This document shows positions 52,613 to 64,000 of a DNA stretch of 64,000 nt, piece by piece. Every line of letters starts with the position of its first letter. Position 1 is the first letter of the stretch. Source of the stretch: Sinohyriopsis cumingii (Eukaryota > Mollusca > Bivalvia > Unionida > Unionidae). The DNA lies in assembly GCA_028554795.2 (NCBI GenBank), contig CM068832.1:87509011-87573010 (forward strand), read 5' to 3'. Below the pieces are notes generated by a model. The model was not told the origin of the DNA and ran no database searches. It worked only from the letters and a program-made list of their open reading frames with translations. The translations under genes were made by a program, and so were the position numbers.

Positions 52613-52697
52613 AAGAATATATTTTTAAGCTCGTTTTATGGCTTGCAACAAGAATTGCAAGCAAAAATATTTATTTAATTCCCATTTTAACTGTGTT

Positions 52698-53001
52698 ATG
52701 TGATGTGATTTTGATTTTTAACGTAGCTTTAACAATTTTTCAGTCATATCGCTACGATGTCTGCAATGTGGCAGTTTTATAGTGATGTCTAGCACTGGGG
52801 CATCATGCCGCAGACATGTAGCATGATGTCCCACCCAGTCACATTATCCTGACACCAGGCCGACCAGTCCTAACACTAACCTCTTAATGCTGAACGCCAA
52901 GCGAGGCAACTGTTAATACCATTTTTTAAGTCTCTGGTATGACTCGGCCGGGGATCGAACCCACGACCTCCCGCATCTAACCACTAGGCCACCGGAGCGG
53001 T
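52698..53001 (-). mobile_element. tRNA-derived SINE, subfamily 2, best-preserved copy
   Basis: Head at the 53001 end on the minus strand: A box TGGCCTAGTGG (complement of 52981-52991) and B box GGGTTCGATCCCC (about 52954-52966), both near consensus. The body matches 11582-11812 and 14575-14811 but is longer and less disrupted. A stretch of the head is shortened relative to 14575-14811 (about 13 nt missing between the boxes). It is the most informative copy for defining this subfamily. Confidence 0.85.
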
Positions 53002-53016
53002 TCCATTTTAACGGGA

Positions 53017-53018
<2 letters not shown>

Positions 53019-53073
<55 letters not shown>
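53019..53073. repeat. (TA)n microsatellite between two tRNA-like heads
   Basis: About 27 TA units between the SINE at 52698-53001 and the tRNA-like sequence at 53086-53154. Confidence 0.95.
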
Positions 53074-53076
<3 letters not shown>

Positions 53077-53085
53077 GTTATTTGG

Positions 53086-53154
53086 TTGGTATGGTTCGAA
53101 TACGCACCATTTCTTTCATGAGTTCGGCACATTAACCACTAAGTGATCGGGGCC
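53086..53154 (-). other. tRNA-like sequence (SINE head or tRNA pseudogene)
   Basis: On the minus strand, CCCCGATCACTTAGTGGTTA near 53154-53130 is A-box-like and GTATTCGAACC near 53093-53103 is B-box-like. They are separated by a distance typical for a tRNA. The stems are not well conserved, so it is not a functional tRNA gene. Whether a SINE body follows is unclear, because the (TA)n run starts 13 bp downstream. Confidence 0.6.
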
Positions 53155-53289
53155 CCTCAAGCCCTATTTGGATAAATGGTCCATGTAGGATATCAATTTG
53201 AGGTGGGATATATAGCGTTTTTCCTAGAAGAGTAGTCTGTTTACTGCACATGCGAATGTTAGAGGGTCTTCTATCCATGACTTCATTGC

Positions 53290-53432
53290 GAATCCGAGGT
53301 CATAAATACCGTATATACGATACAGGGTTATATTAACAAACTCTAATCGTCTGACAAATGTGAATCCGAAGTCATAACTACTGTATATACGATACAGGTT
53401 TGTATTAACAAACTATAAACGTCTGACAAATG
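53290..53432. repeat. Tandem duplication, 72-bp period, two copies
   Basis: 53290-53361 and 53362-53432 share GAATCCGA-GTCATAA, GTATATACGATACAGG, TATTAACAAACT and GTCTGACAAATG in the same order, with about ten differences. Confidence 0.85.
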
Positions 53433-55440
53433 TTTTTATATACCCACTCACCCCACGCCAAGACACTCACATAAACACTTCTGCGCGTGCTTTTACATAT
53501 TTTTATTTTTGTAGAAACAGCACTTTTAATCAGCACAAGGAATACTCGTAACGGTGGTAAATTGATATGACCATGTTGAACTGGTGGTTTAGGAACTATT
53601 AAAAGCTGCTAAACAGAGTGAATTATCAAAGTCGATTCGACAATGCAGTATGGGTGGTGCTCAAGAGTGTTTCCGCATTAGTAATTATGTCATTTGATTC
53701 TGTTGTTATTAAGACACATGACATTTATATGTAATTTATCTTTTTGTATATTATGCATGTATATTGTTAACATCCAGAAACCTTGATAAGATGTAATTTT
53801 GTTTTCCTACGTTAGGTAAATGTTACGTAGATTAGAACTAGTCTGAGCGTAGAGAAACTGTGCATTTGAGTTTATTTAGATGATGGTGAACTGTTTTCTC
53901 TGCCACTGCACATGCAGTCTAGATGGACAATTGATGACCTATATGTTTGATATAGGTTAATTTATGCCGTGTCAACTAGCATACGTTGACAGTGACGATT
54001 ACATTTCCGCATTTTATGGTCTACAGCCGCAATCCATGGGCGACCTTTGGATTTGGATATATGCGTTGTACTGAAATAAATGGTATCTCAGTTTCGAGAG
54101 TGCAGCTTTGACCTGCAGTTAACATGTTTGTTGAGTAGCCAGTAATGATCAGTGTTTTTTATATCAAATAATAACTGTAAGATACGAACATTAATAAGTG
54201 GCCTTAACGAATTGACCATGTCAATGTCATATTTAGAGTTGTTTTGTTTGTGCTCTAAAAGAGGTGACTATTGATCTCATGGATCATGTTGAAGTCACTT
54301 ATTTGATTTGGACTGTGCACTATTAAAAAGAATTCCAGGTTCAGCCGAAAATGCCTTAATGGTTGGCCCTGGATAGCAACGATCCTGCCCATTTCTCTTT
54401 TGTAAAGATCTTTAGGACTAAAACCGCAACTGTTGATTTCACTGATATATACTAGCTGCAGATAATCACGTTTTGTAGCCGTCAACACTAATTCTGAAGC
54501 AACAATTTCTTTTGGTCCTCTTTTGATGTGGTTTTGGTTCGTATGAAGGATGCTATATCAGAGTTGTCAAGTTTACATGGGGCGACGGTTTAAGTAGGAA
54601 ACTGTTAAGCAGTCTGTGATAATGACATTTCTCTACCTGGAATACCTTTGTCATTGTAGTAGCATCATTTGCATCATGCTGGCTGTACTGGAGGTATTTG
54701 CTACACATGCATTGAAGCAGGTGGCAGACACTCATTATGCTTGAGATTTATGACTTTGACTGCCTATCAGTTAGTACAAGATTGCCTTTCCTCTGCTGTG
54801 GCCATCGTCTTTCTTTCTTTGTAACTGTTCTTGATTTTCAAGAGCCTGATCTGTTCCAATGAGTCGGCAACACATAAGTAATAGATGAAAGTTTGCAGCC
54901 TTGATAGCCCTATCAGAGCAGCCTAATGTTTTCATTAAAAAAATGAAACTTTTGGCTGCTCTATGCGCTGGTTTATTTTAGGAGAGGAGTGAGCATTGGT
55001 TTATATTTAGTTTAATATAGAGTGGCCGATCTAGAGAATCAGATCAATTACTTTTTATTCGTACATTGAAACTAACTTGTGAATCACGAATCGGGTCGGT
55101 GGTTGATCTTAGGGGAGTAATCACTTTTGGTCAATGGCAACAAGTTTTACGTGTGTGACAACTACCACAGGAGTGAATCACGGAGACAAAGGTAATGTCA
55201 TAAACCTAGGATATGTGTTATATGTTTTTAAGTCTATCTTGAAAGATTTCATAGATTTATGTACTTTTTGTTCGACTATGAGGAACAATATGAGTCTCGG
55301 AAGATTAGGTAGTGTCATTCATCTAGGTAGAGTCATCAACACGAGTACTCAGCCATTTATAGGATCAGGTCTCATAATCTACAGTATTAACGAGACCTTA
55401 GCAATGTGTAGCGTCAGAGAATAGACCGTCCCTAATGAAA
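53433..55440. other. Moderately GC-richer stretch with decayed minus-strand frames
   Basis: From about 53900 to 55100 the base composition is less AT-rich than the surroundings. The minus strand holds open pieces at 54735-54553 and 54488-54255 (the latter with SCGFSPKDLYKREMGRIVA), plus FHLLLMCCRLIGTDQALENQ near 54900-54840. These look like an old protein-coding sequence, perhaps from a mobile element, but I cannot name it. The 96-codon plus frame 55134-55424 has no similarity I recognise. Confidence 0.35.
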
Positions 55441-55896
55441 TTCGATGGATTTGATAATGTAAAAGTGTTTCGAATTTTAATGATTTTAATGTTTTTAAAT
55501 AACAATATTTATTTGAATTATATGTTTGAATAGTTTTTTGTACCTCATCGCGCGAATATTGTTATTTTAATTGACAAAGTTTTTTTGTTTTACATCTCAT
55601 ATTTGAATTATTGATGTAGTGTCAAACTCGACCTTTTGGATAGCTCCTATCTGTATTTGTATCATCGAACGCTAAAATTTTTATTGATAGCATGATTGAC
55701 ATTTCTGAGGTTAAAGTGCACTGTCTACATCAGATAACAGCCGAAATGGTGCAGAATTGCTTTACCATAACATCCAAATAATGGAAGCTAGGGTACGTGC
55801 TTGGCACGTTTCCTAATTTACTCTGATTTAAGCGACAAAATGCAGTGCCACCTTTAATGGAAACTTAATTATAAACTGAACAAGGTTGCTCTCTTG

Positions 55897-56170
55897 GCAT
55901 TGATTGATTGGTTGATTGATTAGTTGATTTGTTGATTGATTGATTGACTGATTGACTGATTGTTTTTAATTTTACCTCGCACCATCACTGTTTGGCTTTT
56001 TTGCGTCATACCAAATGTTAAATGTATGGTCATTTACAAATGATTAACGGTTTCATAAAGATCCGCGATATCAAACAAAATAGTTGAAAGTAAAACGTCA
56101 AATGGTAATGGTAATATATATAAAGCTTGCCGATCAATCGGAAATGTAAATATTGTATGTTAATAATAAA
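55897..56170 (-). mobile_element. Degraded SINE tail related to the 16236-16668 element
   Basis: Begins with TTGATTGATTGA units (55897-55960), continues with sequence like that after the (GATT)n at 16239 (TTTTACC-CACCA or GCATGTCA, CACTGTTGG or CACTGTTTGG), and shares the CCGATCA-CGG-AAATGTAAAT palindromic word (about 56130-56150 against about 16402-16430). The tRNA-like head was not found at the high-coordinate side. Confidence 0.55.
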
Positions 56171-56718
56171 CTAATAAAAGCAATACTAATAATTAAGTTT
56201 TCTTTTAAATGTACCATGACTGTATACTATTCATGTAACATGTTCTAGAATATCCAGTATCGAGGCATATAAAGTAGCGTTGTGTATGTACAGCTCTTTA
56301 AAGATTGGTAAATCGATACACATATCTTACATGTAATCAGATAACACGCTTATGCCAGGTTTGAAATCATGCGGAATAAGACAGAGATGAAGAGATGACA
56401 AATGATTAAAAACAGTGCAAAGTTTGGACAAAAAATCGTGTAAAATGTTTAAAAGGCAGTGGAGAGAAAGTTTGCGGAAATTGTACGTTGAAACTGTTGC
56501 ACAGTCCATTATAATTATAGTACATTTTACATTTGAAAACTCAACCTATAAAACCTGACGTTTCGTTAAGACTGTAACGGTTATGAAAAGAAATTCTTTG
56601 CAAAGATATAAATCGCGTAAATTTCAATCATCAACGCATAATCATTATAACGAAATAAAAGTTAAAAATACATGAATCAGAAAAAGGAATATATATATAT
56701 TGAAATTGTTTAACATAC

Positions 56719-56756
56719 CGTTGGATTTGGATATCTCAGAAAAGTTGGATGTCATC
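56719..56756 (-). CDS. Possible 38-nt upstream exon of the 46-50 kb gene
   Basis: Flanked on the minus strand by acceptor CTGATTTTTGCAG and donor AACG|GTATGT. Only one frame is open (MTSNFSEISKSN, including an N-x-S sequon). It leaves in phase 1, exactly what the exon at 49757 needs; the joined codon would be Val. It would enter in phase 2. A 6.9-kb intron would separate the two. The ATG could alternatively be the start codon. Small size makes chance agreement possible. Confidence 0.35.
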
Positions 56757-59704
56757 CTGCAAAAATCAGAGATAAAGATCGTAAATACCCAAATATATAA
56801 ATGGATAAATGTGAAATGCATTTTGGTGGCTATTTCTGGCTACTAAAACACGATCGGCCTTTACACAACATACATCTAAATGTTCAATAAACACCTCTTT
56901 CATAACTATTTTGTGGCGTTATTTCATCCCTAAACCGCTATTATCGGTCTGGAACCAGTTGGTTTCACTACTGTTTCCTGAAGTGGCATCGTACTCTGTC
57001 CTGAAGTGCCATCGTACTTGATATGATCAACAAACATTCATGATTCCTTTGTAACTTAACAGTTTAAATCATGCTTTACCTGCATCTGGTGTTGCAACTT
57101 ATTTCAACTTCCGCTTTTAATCAAAGCGGAAATCAATATGAATCGTGACATGGGCATGTATGCTGGTCATTCAAAGGACATTTGTGATGGTGCCGTTTTC
57201 TCAGTAAAATACATAGAAAACATGGCAACCTATGATATTTGCATACACTCGAGCACTGAAAATATAGTGCATGCTGTAAAACAACTCAAAATAACTTTCT
57301 TGTTTGCCAGGTGAAAAGCTGGCCAAAGTTCTTCATCTTTTACAATATAGCCTTAACTTTGTTCATTCTTAATATATACTGACATATTTAGCCACTCATA
57401 CGTAATATGTTTATTTTATTATGATATACATGCTGTCGGAAGCAAAAAGTAAGAGAAACAAATATTTCTGTGTATATTTTGTAAAGTTCATCTGTAAAGA
57501 ACAGAAATAGAAAACATCAGTTGTAACATTATTTTACTGTTCAGCTTAGCCTTGCCGCGTTTTGTTGATTTATCATCGGATTAATTTTTTTATGGTTTTG
57601 ATAAGTATGTCATATTCGATTCTATATTTTATGTGATATGATGTGTTTAAATGTTTTGCTGTTAATGTTTGTTGTAATGCCTTATTTGTTTTATGTTATA
57701 TCGGTAAAATGCTCATTAGAACTTATGTTGAATTAGTTTATTTTAAACCATGCCGACGTTAAATAAAATCTTATCTTATCTTGTATTATTATACATTAAT
57801 CCGACATGAAAGAAGTCATAAACTGGCATCTATTGTAGAACACATTGAACAACTTCATGAAATGATGAAATACAAAATAGCTAGCACTGCTTATATAGCT
57901 GTTTATGTATAACTCGAAATGTGCTAATGCAATAACTGTATACGTCTATATGTGTCTTTCTCTGTCCCCCCCCCCATAGTATTGGCAGTATGAACAATCC
58001 TAAACTTGCAAGGTTATTCGAATGATTCAGCTTCATTGATTTAGTTTTAATTTGCATTGACACTTGATAAACTTATCCAACAGCAATTCGGCCTTCATAT
58101 TCAAACCCGCTTGGTTTTTATTTGCTGTGAACAGCACTTAATAAGTTACACCAGCTATATGTTTCATTATTAATTTTAGTAACATTTATAGCGCATGGTT
58201 CTATGCTATCAATAGGAACCAATTTTCATCAATATTACAGGAGTTAGTTTCAAACGAGATTATGGCTTATTTGATGCAATCGCATCATTAAAGAGGTTAA
58301 CATCGCAAAAAGCAAACTTACAGCCATCAAAAAGAATAAAAGCAGCAACATGTTATATGATTTTCAATACAATACCATATTACACACCACCCATTCACAT
58401 AAACCTTATGCTTTGTCATTTTCTGTACATCAAGAAAAGTTTAGAACATGTGAAAAATAGAGTAAAGCTAGAAGTAATTAAAGTAATATGTATATCCAAT
58501 TGATGCTGTCAGGTAAGTGTGATCACACTAAAACAATCTTGATTTCCTGGCAGAAATGTGATCTATGAAAACGATGCAAACTTCTATTCTCTTTGTGTTA
58601 ACGTAATATTGCCAATACTAGCACGCACTTTACTATCTGTTAGCGATGCCTTACACTTTAGAAAAAGAAAAATATGTTGTATAAATCTTTACAACATCAC
58701 ATTGGTGAGATGTAACTTGTTTTAAGAATATTTGTATACTAGTTTTGACGGTAAAGTAATTACAGAGTACTGATTCTTCTTATCAGAAAAGTAGGTTCAT
58801 GAAGCTATGCGTTATCGACGGAAATAATAAATCGTTGTGACTTATCTAAATTCGAGTTAGTAGGTTACACAATATGTGCTCTTTTAAAACGCATGCATTT
58901 TGGAATAATCGTTGTATTTCTTTAATAAAACATCACGAATATTTCATGTTTTCTTCCCAAATAGATCCATCAGCCTCATTGATCCTGCGGTAGCACCCAT
59001 TAGTATATGGGAAATATTGACAATTACAATGATTATAAGCCAATTCATACTTTATATTATATTATATCGTGCTTAATATTTAACCTAGACATTTGCCAGG
59101 TGAAATAAATGTCATATCTTTTCACACTCCAGTATCATACTGATGATTATTCAAAATAAACGAATCCATATCAATGAAACTCCGTTTAGTGTGGAACTGT
59201 ATTCACTCACTAAATTTGCCGAAAATAAATTGTCCATTCATGCATCTGAATGGGTCCATGTGTTTTGTGTGATGATGTGTTAAAGTGTGTGTCTTACCTT
59301 GTACTGCCTGATACCGCCTGTGATAGAATCAGCGTACAATGTTTATACCATTATCCATGGCTTTGGTGTCATCTAGATTATATTGCGTGGGAAAACAATA
59401 TAAACGTGAGTTAATTATAATTGTCATTAAAACCTTTTGGAGCGATTATGTATCACATCCATTCTAACAAGCAAATATCAATATAATTGCAAATACGTTA
59501 CATTTGGGTCATTAGCAGACGAGGCTATGGCGTGTAGCAACAAGTATCGTTATCATTTGTTTAGCCAACAACTCACTTTTTTCTTGTGTAAATAAGACAT
59601 GCGCACTGTCTGGCTGTTTGGAAGAGTCTCGTGCAGTACCTATTGTTCAGTCTTTACTATCTCTGAGCACCGAACGATTTCAGTTCCTCTGCAAATAAGT
59701 GGAC
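56757..59704. other. Intergenic or intronic AT-rich sequence
   Basis: Contains a donor-like GATGCAG|GTAAAG on the minus strand (57068-57079), preceded by a short frame EVEISCNTRC whose exit phase (2) would fit the 56756 exon. The acceptor there is poor, so it is not called. A C9 run lies near 57967. No other gene is recognised. Confidence 0.4.
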
Positions 59705-59728
59705 ATGGCCGGAATATTTAGAAAGAAG
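59705..59728 (+). CDS. Possible first coding exon of a plus-strand gene
   Basis: ATG in good context (G at -3, G at +4) opens MAGIFRKK, and after 24 nt meets a consensus donor AAG|GTATGT in phase 0. The preceding 150 bp is less AT-rich than the surroundings and has an initiator-like TTCAGTCTTT about 60 bp upstream, plausible for a 5' UTR and promoter. The basic N-terminus gives no family. Candidate next exons are at 62328-62366 (phase 0) or a terminal one at 61629-61691. Confidence 0.4.
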
Positions 59729-61628
59729 GTATGTTACGGATCTAAATATGCCATGAAGATTATATTTAGTTTGATTGAGAGACATACATCATTTCTTCTT
59801 TAGCATTTATATAATCGGTGAATGTGAAAGAAGACTGTTTATTATATATTGACTTTAATGTCTACTGAAAGTCTTATGTTAAACTATATTCAAGCTTGTT
59901 TGAACTAATCAAAACATGTGTATATTTTTAAAATACAAGTCAGCATCCACGTTTTCCCATTTATATTGAAAATCCACCTATAGGGAATAAGTCTGATGTT
60001 CACCAAATGTACTGCAGATAAAAATAATTTTGCCAATAGCATTGATACAACTCTAAAATGAAGACCACTTCAACAATGCACAAAATTGCAAAATGAGTGG
60101 ATCATGATGCATCGTATATGAACGTTCATTGAATCAAATAATGTATAAAATGTGATTTTCAACTGACTTTGTTTTGCAATAACAATTTCCTCTCCCTCTG
60201 AAGACTGTGCATATTCATATGTTATGTTCTGCAATAAAATCTAATTTTAGCCAGGATCAGAATAATTTTGAATCTAGTTTAAAATGGGTCATAGCTATAT
60301 GCTCACAATTTTAATTCGTGTTTGGTTTCTCGACCAGTTGTAAGTCTCCAGTACAGTATGGTAGAGATGTTAAAAATGAACATACAATGAGTAGCAAACT
60401 ATCTCATGATAAGAGTTTACGTTTGCCACAGTAATTTCTAACATTTAATTTGCTAAATTTAATGAAGTTCATTTCTCTCCTCCAAGAGAGATAATAGTTT
60501 ATGAATCTGGTTTCGATTGATTTACTTTTATAATGTCCCGCTATCAGGTCTGTCGTTTTTTTATATATATATTTACCATGCAAAAGAAAACAAGTTTGGC
60601 CGCACTAAATATATTTTGATTTTAGTTTTTGTAATGCAGCATCACGTGCGAACAGAATCGCTTACGTCAAGAATAATACATAATGGCTCATAGTTTGTCA
60701 TCATTCTTGTATTCATACCACTCAATTTAAGTCACAAACGTTCCATAGTAACATGTATTTTATTTATTAATATCAATATCAGTAATTATCCTACATTTAA
60801 ATTATTGAGCTCCTTGTGTTAACCCATTGCTGAAGTAGTATGCTAACGAAATACGCTGAATAGAGTGAACATCAAAATCAACATTATTATTAGGAATAAG
60901 TTTAGCATATGTTGTGTCCCAAATAAATAACACATACTGTGCATTTTAAATGTTTGAAAGCCATTTATTTATTATGGAGGAAATAACATAATTAGACAAT
61001 AACTCTCAACAAAATTGACATAATAGAATACAGGATATGGAAATGCAAAGTACGTTGTTTGCGAAAGTTGTTAAGAAATTATAAGTAGAGAAATTATAAG
61101 ATTTGTCCATGGGTATAATTTGAGTCTAGGAAAGACTGATCTTTTCCCATTTTTCTCCGAAATAGAGCAGATATTATAAGATTGAAAACTACAAACGGGA
61201 ACTAACATTTAAATGATATGAGCATCTAATGTTGACTATATTCAAATAATATTTTGTTATATTAATCACGCTATGTTATTCGCATACTCGCTTAAAAGCG
61301 TATACAAATATTGAAACAAATACACTTTCTATAATGTACGGAATTGTGAATTTAATGCACGAAGGATGAATACTAGAACACAATATTAGAATACAATATA
61401 GAATTTCAAAACCGTTGAGTATCTTTGGCAGTTGTGGATTAAATAAATATTTTAAATATCTGGTACTTGTGTGTTAGTGTGTGTTTGCATGTATAAAATA
61501 TTTAGAAAGTTGTCACTTTTAGACAATTGCTAGTTGCTTTGGAGAGATGTTTGTACTTCCCTCTGAACATATTATAATTACCAATATTTGTCCCATAGAT
61601 GTGAACAGTTTAATTTTTCTGCTAACAG

Positions 61629-61691
61629 GTCCTACCTAAGGTTCGCTGCAGAAAACGAGATATTCGGTTGTTGTATAATCGTGAAAAGTGA
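61629..61691 (+). CDS. Alternative short terminal exon candidate
   Basis: A strong acceptor (AATTTTTCTGCTAACAG) precedes 20 codons in phase 0 (VLPKVRCRKRD and on) ending in TGA. It would give a 28-residue peptide with the exon at 59705. More likely this is a cryptic acceptor. It is listed because the phase fits. Confidence 0.15.
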   Translation, partial: VLPKVRCRKRDIRLLYNREK

Positions 61692-62327
61692 ATGCCTCAG
61701 TTTTGATACAAACACTTCAAACAAAAACCTAATGCCAGTTTAACACGGTAAATGAGCAACTGTTACAAAACCTTCTAATGAGCTGGAATTTGCTGCTAAT
61801 CTATAGCATAGTAACACATTTTTGTAATTGAGGCAAAGCACCTAACGACGCATATATGTATTTTGTACGAGCAACTTTATACATTCGGTTAGGTATGAAA
61901 GATATGAGTCAATTAAAAAACCTTTCCATTCACACTGGTATATACAATTGAACACTTCATCTCAACGAACACATTCTATGATAATAGAAAAAGAGTTTTA
62001 ACTTAAACAATATTTTCTTATAAACCAGATAACTTGTAATCGTACATTTCAAACTGGATCAAAAAAGTAAAATAGTCCTTGTGATACACTCCTATTTACA
62101 GTTTGTATAAACAAACAAAAAGGTGATTACGGTCTTTTCTCTTCTATGTTCTTTCTTCAGAGACTCACTGTCCTGTAGAACAAAGTAGAATATACAGTTA
62201 GCAGTAATATACTCCAATTCAAAGAGAAGCTCTGATCACTAATTTGGTCACATTCTGCATTTGGAGAATACATGAAAGGATTTTCAAACCGACGAAGAAA
62301 TTTAATTATGCAATTTATCATTTTCAG

Positions 62328-62366
62328 CAACCACTGAAGGACCCTTTTGACAAATGGCAAAACCAG
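62328..62366 (+). CDS. Possible 13-codon micro-exon, plus strand
   Basis: Acceptor AATTTATCATTTTCAG and donor CAG|GTAATG frame 39 nt reading QPLKDPFDKWQNQ in phase 0-0. It matches the phase-0 exit of the exon at 59705-59728 and has a non-AT-rich, protein-like composition. No continuation in phase 0 was found before the window ends, so the rest of the gene would lie to the right. Not recognised. Confidence 0.35.
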
Positions 62367-62672
<306 letters not shown>

Positions 62673-64000
62673 TTTGGAGAAGAACACATCACTGTTAGGT
62701 TTGCCAGAAATTCACGCTATATATTATTGCATTTTAGGAGCATTGCTAAGTATAACAATTATTAGAATATGAACGACAGGTGTTTTTTTTCTTCTGTAAT
62801 TATTAAATAATATCATGACATGTGGAATAACTATCCAATAATATCATGACAAAAAAAAATATAAGTTTGGAACTTTGCGAAAGCAATTATGAAAGATACT
62901 GTTTTATCGAACTGTCGTTCATAAATGTAAATACAAATAGGTATATTGTACATACATTAAAATTTATAAAATATTCGTAGCTAATTTCTGAATATAGACA
63001 AATACCATAAAAGAATATTCAGAACGATAATTTGATTCCTTTGTTTAGTGTAATATAATTGTTATCATGAATGTAGCAAATTGTGACCCTCTTATGTTTG
63101 AGTACATCTGCTTTTGCAAATTTAAATCTTCCCTTCTTTTATATGTATAGAATAACAGCTGGTTAGTTCAATACGCATAGTGGTACCCTGACGATATTAC
63201 GAACATGGAGCCCATTCCGTACATATTCGGCCATATTCCATGTAACATTTGTGGTAATGGGTGTAGTTTGATTCAGTTTGAATTGTGCTAATATTTAATA
63301 GGACAGCAGACTAGGCGGATTGTCCTGCGAAGAAATAGACTACAAATGCAAAGTCAAAGGACAAACATATTGATCATTCTCATCAGATAATTAAGCTAAA
63401 TTATTAGCTTTAAACTAGTTTGAATACACTTCTACATATAAAGATTTATTAGTAAATAATTCACTTTTTATTCAGCTTAAAATTTGTATCATTTTTTAAA
63501 TTTATATGCTGGCATCATTGGCGGCAAAAATCACAAGCTATGTGTTATTTTGTATGTACGATACACCAAGTAAGTTATACAATCGCCTTTTTCATTTGTT
63601 ATCAACTAGATTGGGGAAAGTAAATCCCTATTTGCATACAAAGTGAAGTAAAATATATTTTGGATTCGTTGGCTATATACGGCAATACAAATTATACCTG
63701 TTGAAGACGTCAATGTATTACCCAAGCTTTATTATTATAAAACGTGCTTTAAGGTTATCATCTATACTTATATTCAACAGCCTAAGTATTTACTCTGAAG
63801 AACAGAGCCAAAAATGGTGCTAATGAATCATAATTTACCAAATCTGTATCAAAACTAGATAGGTAATTTCAAAGAAAATCAGGTATGACCCCTAATATTT
63901 GAAATATAACATTAAGATATTACATACTTATGGATAGGTGTAAATTTAGTGTTAAAATAAATGCAGACAATAGTAACCTAAATCTCGACAGGAAAGGGGA
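62673..64000. other. AT-rich sequence to the window edge
   Basis: An ideal donor (CACCAA|GTAAGT, 63575-63580) ends an open stretch beginning after TTTTTATTCAG (about 63475). Its entry phase (2) does not fit the phase-0 exit of the micro-exon at 62366, so it is not joined to that gene. No other feature recognised. Confidence 0.4.

Noticed and set aside
56327..56509. 60-codon minus frame ending at a donor-like ACAT|GTAAGA
   Set aside because: The exit phase does not fit the neighbouring candidate exons and no acceptor precedes it in frame.
57109..57131. 9-bp inverted repeat TTCCGCTTT with AAAGCGGAA, terminator-like
   Set aside because: Intrinsic terminators are not expected in this animal DNA, and a 9-bp repeat is within chance for this length of sequence.

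Overview
The window is non-coding-rich, strongly AT-rich animal nuclear DNA. Evidence for a metazoan: intron-type GT/AG exons, tRNA-derived SINEs, several clades of decayed non-LTR retrotransposon, a Polinton/Maverick-type polymerase relic, and abundant (TA)n, (TATG)n, (GATA)n, (AAT)n and (GT)n microsatellites. The SINE style (tRNA-like head, long body, tetranucleotide tail) and the retroelement mix resemble mollusc or other lophotrochozoan genomes. That placement is inferred from remembered family resemblance, not from a search. There is no bacterial operon, CRISPR array, rRNA gene or intact tRNA gene that I can see.

Layout. 1-1890: three minus-strand SINEs in tandem, embedded in (TATG)n/(TA)n arrays. 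1890-8600 (copy A) and 14905-21860 (copy B): an old direct segmental duplication of about 7 kb, period about 13 kb. Both copies carry the same two LINE fossils at matching positions (an RT C-terminal tail, then an RT-thumb/RNase H fragment). Copy A has about 470 bp that B lacks, and copy B has about 800 bp that A lacks, including a tRNA-Leu/Ser-headed SINE. 11345-14910: more (TATG)n and SINEs around a 2.3-kb decayed CR1/L2-type LINE with a recognisable YADD motif. 21860-38690: mostly unique AT-rich sequence with microsatellites, a near-perfect 30-bp-arm hairpin at 28.4 kb and a slightly GC-richer stretch at 35.3-37.8 kb. 38691-38977: a 41-bp minisatellite of exactly seven nearly identical copies. 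39668-40900: a minus-strand relic of protein-primed family-B DNA polymerase abutting the 3' end of a second copy of the same LINE. 42.6-43.9 kb: two long hairpins and a 96-bp tandem duplication.

Genes. The best candidate is a minus-strand spliced gene at 46.28-49.76 kb. Four consecutive exons have good splice sites and matching phases, and encode the C-terminal part of a single-pass membrane protein that I do not recognise. A phase-compatible small exon lies upstream at 56.7 kb. A second, weaker candidate is a plus-strand gene starting at 59705 (short first coding exon with strong donor) with a possible micro-exon at 62328. Nearly every long open frame in the window is a translated microsatellite. 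SINEs and LINE copies here are inactive by sequence; I see no complete mobile element.
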